Below, piece after piece: positions 34,868-47,054 of a stretch of DNA of 64,000 bases. The translations under genes were made by a program, and so were the position numbers. Where the stretch lies: contig NC_068937.1 in the NCBI RefSeq assembly GCF_016801865.2, positions 96,473,278 to 96,537,277 on the forward strand, given 5' to 3'. The notes under the pieces are model-generated. The model searched no databases, was not told where the DNA came from, and worked only from the letters and a program-made list of their open reading frames with translations. Each line of letters begins with the position of its first letter. The stretch's first letter is position 1. Source of the DNA: Culex pipiens pallens. Its lineage: Eukaryota > Arthropoda > Insecta > Diptera > Culicidae.

Positions 34868-35993
34868 TTGCAGCTCGTTTTGGGCAGCTCCGATTCTTGG
34901 TCGAATGGTCGCCACCGCAATTGAAGCATTTGGCATCGATGTTCTCGTTGATTGTGTTGCAAGCTTGAGTTTTGTGCTCACCACCACAGGTTGCCATCTC
35001 TTGATCTTGATGTCATCTTGAAGACTTCGATCACGTTCAACTTAAGAGTTTTGGGCTCTTCTTTCAGCACACTCAATTTCAATTCGGTTTTATTGGTGAA
35101 TTATCAATATACAATAAGTTCTTTTGGAATACATAACAGAGTTTTGGAGTTCCTTTCAGCTGTGTGTTACATCATAATCCATTTTGGAACAATTGTTGCT
35201 TGTAGTTAAGGGGTTACCGAAAGTAAGAAAAAGATAAGAAAAAAAACTTACTAAAATTGCAAGGGAAAGGGGATAGAAATAGAGAAAGCTTAAAACTAGA
35301 TCACAATTTTTATCCTTTATAGATGTGCTTGATCATCAGCTCCCCGAGGGCCAGAAATTGCTCCGCCTTGTTACGGAAGGTCCGAAACCGCGTCATCATC
35401 TCCCCCGCGAGAGCAAAGAACTCCGGCAGGGTGAAGAGATCTTCCCCGGTGACTCCTTGCTGGGTCGCATCGCCGCTACCGGCAGCGACCACGCTCGCAA
35501 ACGACCGCCCCCATCCAGGAGGGAACGCTGGGTTGTCCTTTCAGCACACTCACATCCATGTCGCGCAGGCCTCGGAGGACCTGTTACATGGGTCGTTAAC
35601 CTGGGTCGTCATGGCTGTAGTATTCCATCTTTGTTTTGTTCAAGAAATCCCGAACGTAGTTGTAATCCTTTCTGCTAGGTAGCAGAATTTTTAGTCCATC
35701 AGCACACAAGCGAATGGAAGCTCGCAAAGCTTCGCAAAGATTTGATAAACCCGGTAGGCCACTTTCGCACCGAATCCGATGACGATGTTTTCACAAAAAT
35801 GGGTGGCACCTTTCCCCGTCGGTCAACTTCTTCCTTCTCGCTCACGTCCACAGGAAGGGGTAGCGAACTGGTTTTCAGACGAATTTTGAGCGTCCTTGCT
35901 CAAACTGACTGGTTTTGCAGGTAGCGCATCGGCTTCTTCAAATCTTCCGATCCTGCTTGGTGAGGAACGCCTCTTTTTCTTGCCGTGAGGCAT
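34868..35993 (-). pseudogene. Second LINE gag (ORF1) remnant with zinc knuckles, interrupted
   Basis: On the minus strand an N-terminal piece starts MPHGKKKRRSSPSRIGRFEE at 35993 and runs to a stop near 35823. After further decayed sequence, the segment LRDMDVSVLKEEPKTLKLNV straddles the insertion at 35076-35537. Two CCHC-type knuckles (CGGEHKTQAC and CFNCGGDHSTKNRSC) lie at 34993-34868 in another frame. This is a different family from the gag at 21544-22838. It carries stops, a frameshift and an insertion, so it is dead. A Jockey/I-like clade is inferred from the knuckle spacing. Confidence 0.7.
35076..35537 (-). mobile_element. Gag-only LINE, copy 2, 5'-truncated (462 bp, 15-bp TSD)
   Basis: Contains the last part of the gag (FASVVAAGSGD ... 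LPEFFALAGEMMTRFR ... LALGELMIKHIYKG, stop at 35310) and the same 3' UTR as copy 1, ending in the CAATAAAACCGAATTGAAAT tail. A 15-bp duplication CTTTCAGCACACTCA flanks it (35061-35075 and 35538-35552). It landed inside the older LINE gag remnant. The direct gag-to-UTR junction is intact here too. Confidence 0.92.
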
Positions 35994-36854
35994 TTTTGCA
36001 CTTTTTAGCACTTTTCAGGAGCTGATATCGAGGAGTACCTCTCTGGTTGGTGATCCTCAAGGGAATCTATGTCGTGGATTGTTTTCCAGATCAGTGTAGA
36101 ATTTGACGTCTGATTCAAGCAGATCTGCTATAGTTTTGATTCGCTGAATCGCTGGCTTACTGGTCTTCACGGATAAGATTTTGCTTTCGAACACACGAAG
36201 AACATCAGGATGATCAACGAAAGAAAGCAGATTTTCTCCAACCGACCAGCTTGGTGAAGGTTGCGTCGTTCAAAACCGCAAACCACCAGCAGAATTGGAC
36301 CATTGCAAAAGTGCTCTGGCCAAAGATACTTGGTGAGTTCAGACGAAACAAGGATCGTCAGCAGAAGAGTCCAAACATGCCAGGAGTGCAACTTTAATAA
36401 CAAATCGTTGTATAAGTTATAATTAAATCATCCTAAGGCATATCGATCTGATAGTTTTCGCTGATACGCGGCGAATGAAGTCCAGATGACCGAAATCCAT
36501 AATAAAATATTGGTTTTATGAGGGTTTTTTGAAAATTTAAATATACGATTTTTTGTATATTTTTACCCAAAATGATCAAACTTCAACAGTTTGTAACTTT
36601 TGATCCCCGGGGTTCAGAGAGTTGGTCCAAAAGACTTTTTTTCATGCCTCGGCGAGATCTTTTGCAAAAAGTCGGCCTCGGTCTCGTCGGTCCGCCCATT
36701 CTCCTTTCGGGAAACATTTGTTTATTTTAATAACAATTATAAACAACAGTTTTACAAAACTTGTGATACATAAAACTTTGCTAATTGAAACCAATATTAT
36801 GAAGTTATTTCAACCTGGAACCCGGAGTTTAACATTTCGCCTCTCCATTTAGGG
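35994..36854. other. Unassigned, possibly leader of the second LINE
   Basis: 36.0-36.4 kb is of balanced composition and could be the 5' part of the gag remnant's element. From 36.45 kb it is AT-rich. No frame of note. Confidence 0.35.
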
Positions 36855-37192
36855 CAGGCCTGCCCAACCTTTTTGGCTCAGTTTTCACATTTTTGATCGA
36901 CAAAATAACAATTGCCCATTTTTTCATGGTTTCATGGCCGATTCCATCATTCTCAGATGACCCAGTAAAAAAACTTTTCCAAAAACTTGGAAAAAAAAAT
37001 TCAATTCGTTTTTATGTAAGATTTAAGTGAAAAACTGGTCCGGCCCGCGGGCCGGATTGATTTTTCACGTAAATGTAGATAAAAACAACTTGTAAGAATA
37101 TTTTTTCAAACTTTTAGCAAAGTTATGTTCATTGTCATCTGAGAACCGATTCCATCAAATAAACCATGAAAAAGTGAACAATTGTTATTTTG
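36855..37192. mobile_element. hAT-type inverted-repeat MITE, right end eroded
   Basis: The left end CAGGCCTGCCCAACCTTTTT is of the kind seen on hAT elements. 36895-36962 is the reverse complement of 37125-37192 (CCATGAAAAA, CAATTGTTATTTTG), with a GC-rich CCCGCGGGCCGG centre near 37045. The last 35-40 bp expected on the right are missing and no 8-bp duplication is found. Confidence 0.6.
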
Positions 37193-37593
37193 GTTCTATA
37201 ATCCCAATTGATTAAATCCAAAGGGAGTTATTAGCAGTTTAGTTAAACTCGAATTGTTCCATCCAGATATAAACTCAATTTGGACTAGATCTTGTGGGGG
37301 TTATCTGGAACTACGATCTGAGACTGATAACGGTTTGGGTAAGGTAGCTTTTCATATTAAATAGAGGCTTTTTCTTCAATTCATTTTTTCATGTGTTTTT
37401 TTTTTTTTGCTTGGGAGGCCCCTGAGATCCCATTTTCTTAGACAAGAAAAAATAAATAAAATACTTTCTCGCACCCCCCATTCAAATATACCCATTTTAA
37501 GCCTAATAAGCGGTCGTGTTTGAATGATGCTGGATAATCTGGAGTGTTTCTTGAAATTTACTAAAACCAAGTACACCAACGAGTAGAGCAACT
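37193..37593. other. No gene seen
   Basis: AT-rich spacer up to the target site of the next SINE. Confidence 0.5.
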
Positions 37594-37618
37594 TTTTTGT
37601 GAACATTTCTGTTTATTT

Positions 37619-38420
37619 AGCATAGCATAGCATAGCATTGGTGTCTACCCGTAGTTGCTACTCTGTTATTGACCAGGACCTCCAAGAATTGCTCCGTGGA
37701 CCTCAGATGAAGAGTAGGAACCAATCATCACCACTTCGCAACTTTCAAATGTCCCTATCATGCTAGCCAATCACAGCGCCGGCCACGACCAGTGGTAAGA
37801 CACGGGGGAAGTGGATAGGAATTTTAGTCCGATACTTGAGTGATGAAGACCGCTAAATCAGCTGCGTCTTCGACAAAGTATCACGTGAGGTTTGAGGGTG
37901 TTAGTAAGATGGGTGTGAAGCCAGGATTCACCGTGGTAAGTGATGCGGCCGGTCAAATCTATTTATAGTCCTTAATTCTTCGTATGTGTTCTTGGATTCA
38001 TTTTTGGAAGCTTTCCAATTCGGTTCACCAAGCTTTTTGTGGTGAATTCTGGTCGTGTTGAAAGTTCAATATTCGCCTAACAATTATGCAACCAGTGTCC
38101 TTGAATTCAACTTGCATTCAATATTGCATTTTCCTGTTCTTAGGTTCACACAGATTCCAATCAAGTTTCTTGGATTCTTATAGCATTCTTAATCTTTCTA
38201 GACAACTAAGCCTCGATGGTCTGGTGGTTAGCATTTTTGTCTGCTGACCCAAAGGACGGGGGATCGAACCCCGCCGCGAGCTAATGAATTTTTCGTTCAT
38301 ATTCAAGTGTTCAGAATTATTCCTTCTTTCCATAATTTCTCGATAGGGGTAGATGGGAATCGAACCCAGAACCTTCCGCTTACAAAGCGAACAGCGTAAC
38401 CATTCAGCCACGCCTACCCC
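37619..38420 (-). mobile_element. Long SINE-like retroposon (802 bp) with 25-bp target duplication
   Basis: A 25-bp identical sequence (37594-37618 and 38421-38445) flanks the insert. On the minus strand it begins with a tRNA-Thr-like head at 38420-38346: acceptor stem GGGGTAG/CTACCCC pairs perfectly, and the anticodon loop TTTGTAA gives TGT. It ends in a short tandem tail (TGCTA units, 37619-37640). The long body includes a second tRNA-like segment in the opposite orientation (38210-38281). The length is unusual for a SINE. There is one mismatch in the T stem of the head. Confidence 0.9.
38210..38281 (+). repeat. Second, oppositely oriented tRNA-like segment inside the SINE
   Basis: TGGTCTGGTGGTTAGCAT resembles an A box and GGGGATCGAACCCCG a strong T arm with a perfect stem. 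The acceptor ends and anticodon arm do not fold properly, so it is not a functional tRNA. Confidence 0.6.
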
Positions 38421-38445
38421 TTTTTGTGAACATTTCTGTTTATTT

Positions 38446-39842
38446 TCACTTTTATTAAAAGTTATGCTATTCCTTTTACAAGCATTTAAAAAAAATATTT
38501 CCCAAATGCATTCTAATCAGTAGAGTGCATTGGGCCACGCCCATTTTCCTATTTTCAGCTACGTTCTTTTTTTTTCTTCCAGCGCTCTTTTGGGTCTGCT
38601 TAGTGCAGCCAAAATTGGTGAAAATTTGAGCGAACACTCACGAAGAGTAGCATTTATAGAGAAAGTTTCCTGGCATCACTGGTTCACTCCAACAGGCACT
38701 GCTGGTGGTGTTGGTGGCCACCCTTTGTTCTTTATTTGCCTTCGCTTCTCACTCGGTTTTCTTCAGCCTTCGATTGGAATGGGTCGTTAAAAGTCAAACG
38801 CCAAAAGACTTGGCGCGTTTGTTTTTTTGATGGCGCTTGCCAATTATTTTCATGTTTCGGGATTATTTTTCAAGTGAGTAACTAAATAATGTTCTAAAGA
38901 ACATGTTTCCGGTAGTTGGAAGCAATTCCATATATTAGGCGCTTTGCAAACGGTAGCGCAAGTGAAAAGATATTGATGGCGACTTTCGTTAAGCAGTTAA
39001 GCTCTCATCTTGCGTGTGGATGTGTGTGCCACCAAAATGATGAGAAATGGTCTCGCAAAATAGAAATTATGATCAAAAGTGCATTAAATTTGATATTTTT
39101 GGCCAGTAAATGGCATAAATTTGCGTGCTTACTTGAGGCGGTGCTGTTGCTGGTAAGTTTATAGCCTAAATAGTATTTTTGGAGTTTTAAAATTTAGAAA
39201 ATAGGCTTGAGATCAAATCTTTTGCTTTTGCATTATATAAAAATGTTTTTGTTTCAAATTCTAACAACATTTATGTTTGATTTAAAAGTAAACTGAAAAA
39301 TGGGTCAAGAAATCAAATGTAAAAATGTGAAATATTTGATAAACTTGGATTGTTTTCTAATTATGTTGAGAAAGACACTAAATATAAATTTTAACCAGGT
39401 TTCTTTGTTACTTCAAAGTGAATATTTATTTTTTTATTTTGAGCAACTTGATTAAAATTTATTTTTTTGATAAGTAAATGAGTAATAGAGTGCCCAAAAA
39501 AAAATGACTCCCTGCTCGAAAAGCGGAAAACGGTTTTTTGGGTTATTTTAAGCATCTGTGTAAATTTTGAGCGAAATTGGTTGAGATTAACCCATTGATA
39601 CTCGAGCCTAAAGTTGGTGGAAAAAAAAAATGACTGTTTTAAATCGCTCTTTTTCAGGATCGAGTTTTGCAGCTTTGGCATGGTCTACAAAGTTGTAGAA
39701 CATTAAATTTCCAATTAGAATCTCACTTTTGAGAATATTTGGATCAAAATAGGCGCCCTGCAGACAAACTCGTAAGAATATTGGGTTTTTCATACGTTTT
39801 CCAATTTTTGCCATATACAAACTTCACCCTCGAGTATCAATG
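38446..39842. other. No gene seen; one possible hAT-like end at 39486
   Basis: Mostly plain DNA. At 39486 TAGAGTGCCCAAAAAAAAAT resembles the TAGCGTGTCCCAAAAAAA end at 47249, preceded by ATGAGTAA, but I find no matching right end. Confidence 0.4.
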
Positions 39843-39998
39843 GGTAAATGTAGGGCGTCCAATTTTCCCGGGTTATGAATTTCCCGGGAAACGGGAAAAA
39901 TATTTTCGAAATCCCGGGAAATTTTTGTATCAGTAATAATATCTATGTTTTCATTATATTTGTTATGTTTTCAAGCTTAAAATCATAGAATTAGCTTA

Positions 39999-40148
39999 GG
40001 CTTCATCCATAAAGTACGTCACACTAAAATCAGCCAAAATTTACCCCCCCCCTTTGTCACGCTTTTCCTATACTTACAACACGCAATGTCACACTTGCTC
40101 AGACCCCCCCTCCCCCCCTAGAGCGTGACATACTTTATGGATGACGCC
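39999..40148. mobile_element. PIF/Harbinger-type MITE, short form (150 bp, TSD TTA)
   Basis: Ends GGCTTCATCCATAAAGTACG on the left and the complement of GGCGTCATCCATAAAGTATG on the right. TTA lies on both sides (39996-39998 and 40149-40151). Same family as 32334-33324, with C-rich runs just inside each end. Confidence 0.92.
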
Positions 40149-41229
40149 TTAATAATATTAATTGTTGGTAATCTACACTTCAATCTAAACAAGGACGAAA
40201 GTTTTTAAATAGTCTAAAAATCAATGTTGTTCTTTGTGGTGTTTTGGATTTTAAATCAACTACAATTTTTAGTTACAATATGAATATTTTTTTTTATTCA
40301 AATTACATAAGTCTTTATGAAAATATTTCTTTTATAATTTTTTTATATAACATGAATAAAACAGCTTAAAAAGTTTCTTTTATATGTCTAAAAAACAAAA
40401 AACGACAACAAATAAAATGATACCAGTCGATTAATATTTTAGAATTTTAGACAAACCGGGGAAAATCGGGACTAAAGTCTAAATAGGTACAGGAGATTTG
40501 AGAGCATTACATTTGGAAGTCGGTGTACTAATTGTTTTGTTCTGTTCCTGTTTTAACCGAAGTCATCCAAAATATTATGCACTTTTTTTTGCTTAAATAG
40601 TATTTGTCCTTATTTGCCCTAGATGCCCGTGTTTGATGTTTTTTGCCAGTTTTTGATTAAAAATAATTTAACATGAGATTTTTTTTTAAATTTAAAATCG
40701 TAAATATACGTAAATATTAGACTGGCTCGTCGTTATATGGGAAATTTTCAAATTGATCAAATCAACCCAGAACAAAGTTTTTTCGGTCCCTTTTGAGTCC
40801 CTGAACAACCCCCCAAAATTTGGGAGCGATTGGTTCAGCCCACACTTTGCGCAAAGCGATTCAATTTTGTATGGGATTTAGTATGGGAAAACCAACTTTT
40901 TTGTATTTTGATTTTTGTAATTTTCAGGTTTCACTGAATTTTAAAACCAATACCGTATGAGTGTAGCCCTGATTGTCCTCTAAAACATTCCCGAAGAAAG
41001 TATGGTCCTATCTCTCTTCTAAAAAAAGATATAGCGTTTTCAAAAGTTCGATTAGAAAATAAGTCAGGAAAATTATATTTCCTGACAACACTGGCAGTAC
41101 ATTTACGTAATATGAGTACGAGATTTATTTTGACAAAGGACTTTGTCTTAAAGCTCTATCTGCGGTGTCAATGCAAAATTTTTCGAAAATGTAGCGTTAC
41201 CGTCGCAAGCCCTCGGCGTGACATTCTGT

Positions 41230-41460
41230 TTCTGTTGCGTAGATGCCGTGAAAACTATTTAAGCTAAAAGTTAGCCTCTGGAGGATTTAGTGTCCATCAG
41301 ACTTTCATCAAAGACGGACCTTACGTTGGGAATTTTATTGCTCACACACACACACACGCAGGTGGTGCACGAACTTGAGAGGAGGTCCAAGAAGTTATTG
41401 ACGGTAGCCAGAACGGTCACCGGAATACCGAAATTATTGGGAACAATTTGGTAGGATATC
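41230..41460 (+). repeat. Diverged copy of the terminal-region segment
   Basis: AACTATTTAAGCTAA, TTTTATTGCTCACACACACA and ACGGTCACCGGA occur here in the same order as at 49740-50130, with a different filling. It shows that the segment preceding each array is itself repeated. A (CA)8 run lies at 41342-41357. Confidence 0.75.
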
Positions 41461-44400
41461 GGCCACACCCGGTGTGGCCAGTGCCCTGAGGGAAGGTTCT
41501 ACCAGGAGGACATTTACGGAACCATACAAATTTGGGCAATATGGGTATCAAAATTCATGGTTTTTGATACTGGTAATGAAAATGACCATTTTGGCAGGAT
41601 TGGCCACACCCGGAGTGGCCATTGCCCTGAGGGAAGGTTCTACCGGGAGAACATTTACGGAACCATACAAATTTGGGCAATATGGGTATCAAAATTCATG
41701 GTTTTTGATACTGGTGATGAAAATGGCCATTTTGGCAGAATTGGCCACACCCGGAGCGGCCAGTGCCCTGAGGGAAGGTTCTACCGGGAGGACATTTACG
41801 GAACCATACAAATTTGGGCAATATGGGTATCAAAATTCATGGTTTTTGATACTGGTAATGAAAATGACCATTTTGGCAGGATTGGCCACACCCGGAGTGG
41901 CCATTGCCCTGAGGGAAGGTTCTACCGGGAGGACATTTACGGAACCATACAAATTTGGGCAATATGGGTATCAAAATTCATGGTTTTTGATACTGGTGAT
42001 GAAAATGGCCATTTTGGCAGAATTGGCCACACCCGGAGCGGCCAGTGCCCTGAGGGAAGGTTCTACCGGGAGGACATTTACGGAACCATACAAATTTGGG
42101 CAATATGGGTATCAAAATTCATGGTTTTTGATACTGGTAATGAAAATGACCATTTTGGCAGGATTGGCCACACCCGGAGTGGCCATTGCCCTGAGGGAAG
42201 GTTCTACCGGGAGAACATTTACGGAACCATACAAATTTGGGCAATATGGGTATCAAAATTCATGGTTTTTGATACTGGTGATGAAAATGGCCATTTTGGC
42301 AGAATTGGCCACACCCGGAGCGGCCAGTGCCCTGAGGGAAGGTTCTACCGGGAGGACATTTACGGAACCATACAAATTTGGGCAATATGGGTATCAAAAT
42401 TCATGGTTTTTGATACTGGTAATGAAAATGACCATTTTGGCAGGATTGGCCACACCCGGAGTGGCCATTGCCCTGAGGGAAGGTTCTACCGGGAGGACAT
42501 TTACGGAACCATACAAATTTGGGCAATATGGGTATCAAAATTCATGGTTTTTGATACTGGTAATGAAAATGACCATTTTGGCAGGATTGGCCACACCCGG
42601 AGTGGCCATTGCCCTGAGGGAAGGTTCTACCGGGAGGACATTTACGGAACCATACAAATTTGGGCAATATGGGTATCAAAATTCATGGTTTTTGATACTG
42701 GTAATGAAAATGACCATTTTGGCAGGATTGGCCACACCCGGAGTGGCCATTGCCCTGAGGGAAGGTTCTACCGGGAGGACATTTACGGAACCATACAAAT
42801 TTGGGCAATATGGGTATCAAAATTCATGGTTTTTGATACTGGTAATGAAAATGACCATTTTGGCAGGATTGGCCACACCCGGAGTGGCCATTGCCCTGAG
42901 GGAAGGTTCTACCGGGAGGACATTTACGGAACCATACAAATTAGGGCAATATGGGTATCAAAATTCATGGTTTTTGATACTGGTAATGAAAATGGCCATT
43001 TTGGCAGGATTGGCCACACCCGGAGTGGCCATTGCCCTGAGGGAAGGTTCTACCGGGAGGACATTTACGGAACCATACAAATTAGGGCAATATGGGTATC
43101 AAAATTCATGGTTTTTGATACTGGTAATGAAAATGGCCATTTTGGCAGGATTGGCCACACCCGGAGTGGCCATTGCCCTGAGGGAAGGTTCTACCGGGAG
43201 GACATTTACGGAACCATACAAATTTGGGCAATATGGGTATCAAAATTCATGGTTTTTGATACTGGTAATGAAAATGGCCATTTTGGCAGGATTGGCCACA
43301 CCCGGAGTGGCCATTGCCCTGAGGGAAGGTTCTACCGGGAGGACATTTACGGAACCATACAAATTTGGGCAATATGGGTATCAAAATTCATGGTTTTTGA
43401 TACTGGTAATGAAAATGACCATTTTGGCAGGATTGGCCACACCCGGAGTGGCCATTGCCCTGAGGGAAGGTTCTACCGGGAGGACATTTACGGAACCATA
43501 CAAATTTGGGCAATATGGGTATCAAAATTCATGGTTTTTGATACTGGTAATGAAAATGACCATTTTGGCAGGATTGGCCACACCCGGAGTGGCCATTGCC
43601 CTGAGGGAAGGTTCTACCGGGAGGACATTTACGGAACCATACAAATTAGGGCAATATGGGTATCAAAATTCATGGTTTTTGATACTGGTGATGAAAATGG
43701 CCATTTTGGCAGAATTGGCCACACCCGGAGCGGCCAGTGCCCTGAGGGAAGGTTCTACCGGGAGGACATTTACGGAACCATACAAATTTGGGCAATATGG
43801 GTATCAAAATTCATGGTTTTTGATACTGGTAATGAAAATGACCATTTTGGCAGGATTGGCCACACCCGGAGTGGCCATTGCCCTGAGGGAAGGTTCTACC
43901 GGGAGGACATTTACGGAACCATACAAATTTCGGCAATATGGGTATCAAAATTCATGGTTTTTGATACTGGTAATGAAAATGACCATTTTGGCAGGATTGG
44001 CCACACCCGGAGTGGCCATTGCCCTGAGGGAAGGTTCTACCGGGAGGACATTTACGGAACCATACAAATTTGGGCAATATGGGTATCAAAATTCATGGTT
44101 TTTGATACTGGTAATGAAAATGACCATTTTGGCAGGATTGGCCACACCCGGAGTGGCCATTGCCCTGAGGGAAGGTTCTACCGGGAGGACATTTACGGAA
44201 CCATACAAATTAGGGCAATATGGGTATCAAAATTCATGGTTTTTGATACTGGTAATGAAAATGGCCATTTTGGCAGGATTGGCCACACCCGGAGTGGCCA
44301 TTGCCCTGAGGGAAGGTTCTACCGGGAGGACATTTACGGAACCATACAAATTAGGGCAATATGGGTATCAAAATTCATGGTTTTTGATACTGGTAATGAA

Positions 44401-47054
44401 AATGGCCATTTTGGCAGGATTGGCCACACCCGGAGTGGCCATTGCCCTGAGGGAAGGTTCTACCGGGAGGACATTTACGGAACCATACAAATTTGGGCAA
44501 TATGGGTATCAAAATTCATGGTTTTTGATACTGGTAATGAAAATGGCCATTTTGGCAGAATTGGCCACACCCGGAGCGGCCAGTGCCCTGAGGGAAGGTT
44601 CTACCGGGAGGACATTTACGGAACCATACAAATTTGGGCAATATGGGTATCAAAATTCATGGTTTTTGATACTGGTAATGAAAATGACCATTTTGGCAGG
44701 ATTGGCCACACCCGGAGTGGCCATTGCCCTGAGGGAAGGTTCTACCGGGAGGACATTTACGGAACCATACAAATTTGGGCAATATGGGTATCAAAATTCA
44801 TGGTTTTTGATACTGGTGATGAAAATGGCCATTTTGGCAGGATTGGCCACACCCGGAGTGGCCATTGCCCTGAGGGAAGGTTCTACCGGGAGGACATTTA
44901 CGGAACCATACAAATTTGGGCAATATGGGTATCAAAATTCATGGTTTTTGATACTGGTAATGAAAATGACCATTTTGGCAGGATTGGCCACACCCGGAGC
45001 GGCCAGTGCCCTGAGGGAAGGTTCTACCGGGAGGACATTTACGGAACCATACAAATTTGGGCAATATGGGTATCAAAATTCATGGTTTTTGATACTGGTA
45101 ATGAAAATGACCATTTTGGCAGGATTGGCCACACCCGGAGTGGCCATTGCCCTGAGGAAGGTTCTACCGGGAGGACATTTACGGAACCATACAAATTTGG
45201 GCAATATGGGTATCAAAATTCATGGTTTTTGATACTGGTAATGAAAATGACCATTTTGGCAGGATTGGCCACACCCGGAGTGGCCATTGCCCTGAGGGAA
45301 GGTTCTACCGGGAGGACATTTACGGAACCATACAAATTTGGGCAATATGGGTATCAAAATTCATGGTTTTTGATACTGGTGATGAAAATGGCCATTTTGG
45401 CAGGATTGGCCACACCCGGAGTGGCCATTGCCCTGAGGGAAGGTTCTACCGGGAGGACATTTACGGAACCATACAAATTTGGGCAATATGGGTATCAAAA
45501 TTCATGGTTTTTGATACTGGTAATGAAAATGACCATTTTGGCAGGATTGGCCACACCCGGAGCGGCCAGTGCCCTGAGGGAAGGTTCTACCGGGAGGACA
45601 TTTACGGAACCATACAAATTTGGGCAATATGGGTATCAAAATTCATGGTTTTTGATACTGGTAATGAAAATGGCCATTTTGGCAGAATTGGCCACACCCG
45701 GAGCGGCCAGTGCCCTGAGGGAAGGTTCTACCGGGAGGACATTTACGGAACCATACAAATTTGGGCAATATGGGTATCAAAATTCATGGTTTTTGATACT
45801 GGTAATGAAAATGACCATTTTGGCAGGATTGGCCACACCCGGAGTGGCCATTGCCCTGAGGGAAGGTTCTACCGGGAGGACATTTACGGAACCATACAAA
45901 TTTGGGCAATATGGGTATCAAAATTCATGGTTTTTGATACTGGTGATGAAAATGGCCATTTTGGCAGGATTGGCCACACCCGGAGTGGCCATTGCCCTGA
46001 GGGAAGGTTCTACCGGGAGGACATTTACGGAACCATACAAATTTGGGCAATATGGGTATCAAAATTCATGGTTTTTGATACTGGTAATGAAAATGACCAT
46101 TTTGGCAGGATTGGCCACACCCGGAGCGGCCAGTGCCCTGAGGGAAGGTTCTACCGGGAGGACATTTACGGAACCATACAAATTTGGGCAATATGGGTAT
46201 CAAAATTCATGGTTTTTGATACTGGTAATGAAAATGACCATTTTGGCAGGATTGGCCACACCCGGAGTGGCCATTGCCCTGAGGAAGGTTCTACCGGGAG
46301 GACATTTACGGAACCATACAAATTTGGGCAATATGGGTATCAAAATTCATGGTTTTTGATACTGGTGATGAAAATGGCCATTTTGGCAGGATTGGCCACA
46401 CCCGGAGTGGCCATTGCCCTGAGGGAAGGTTCTACCGGGAGGACATTTACGGAACCATACGTCTTGGGGCAATATGCGTATCAAAATTCATGGTTTTTGA
46501 TACTGGTGATGAAAATGGCCATTTTGACTGGATTGGCCACACCCGGAGTGGCCAGTGCCCTCGGGAAGGTTCTACCGGGGACATTAATCGAACCATACGA
46601 CTTGGGGCAATATGGGTATCAAAATTCATGGTTTTTGATACTGGTGATAAAAATGGCCATTTTGGCAGGATTGGCCACACCCGGAGTGGCCAGTGCCCTG
46701 AGGGAAATTCTACCGGGAGGACATTTACGGAACCATACAAATTTGGGCAATATGGGTATCAAAATTCATGGTTTTTGATACTGGTAATGAAAATGGCCAT
46801 TTTGACTGGATTGGCCACACCCGGAGTGGCCAGTGCCCTCGGGAAGGTTCTACCGGGGGGACATTATTCGAACCATACGACTTGGGCCAATATGGGTATC
46901 AAAATTCATGGTTTTTTAAACTGGTAATGAAAATGGCCATTTTGACTGGATTGGCCACACCCGGAGTGGCCAGTGCCCTCGGGAAGGTTCTACCGGGGGG
47001 ACATTAATCGAACCATACGACTTAGGGCAATATGGGTATCAAAATTCATGGTTT
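41461..47054 (+). repeat. 141-bp satellite array, about 40 units
   Basis: The period is exactly 141 bp over most of the array (for example 41557 to 41698). Each unit contains GGCCACACCCGGAGTGGCC (6-bp inverted ends), GTATCAAAA...TTTTTGATAC and AAAATGGCCATTTT or its GACC variant. Units differ at a few diagnostic sites, and two 1-bp deletions (CTGAGGAAGG) at 45154 and 46281 lie 1127 bp apart. From about 46460 rightward the units are clearly more divergent (CCCTCGGGAAGG, CATTAATCGAAC). Since 141 is 47 codons and two frames lack stops, frames of up to 1600 codons stay open. I regard these as non-coding. Confidence 0.97.

Noticed and set aside
38346..38420. Functional tRNA-Thr(TGT) gene on the minus strand
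   Set aside because: The acceptor stem is perfect, but it is the exact 5' end of a retroposon with a 25-bp TSD and has a T-stem mismatch.
39486..39842. A further outer hAT layer starting at TAGAGTGCCCAAAA
   Set aside because: The end looks right but no matching right end or repeated ATGAGTAA was found downstream.
41474..46778. 1252-, 1600- and 518-codon frames as a giant repeat protein gene
   Set aside because: They follow from a 141-bp stop-free unit, two frames are open at once, and 1-bp deletions do not matter to the array. Reported only as a low-priority finding.
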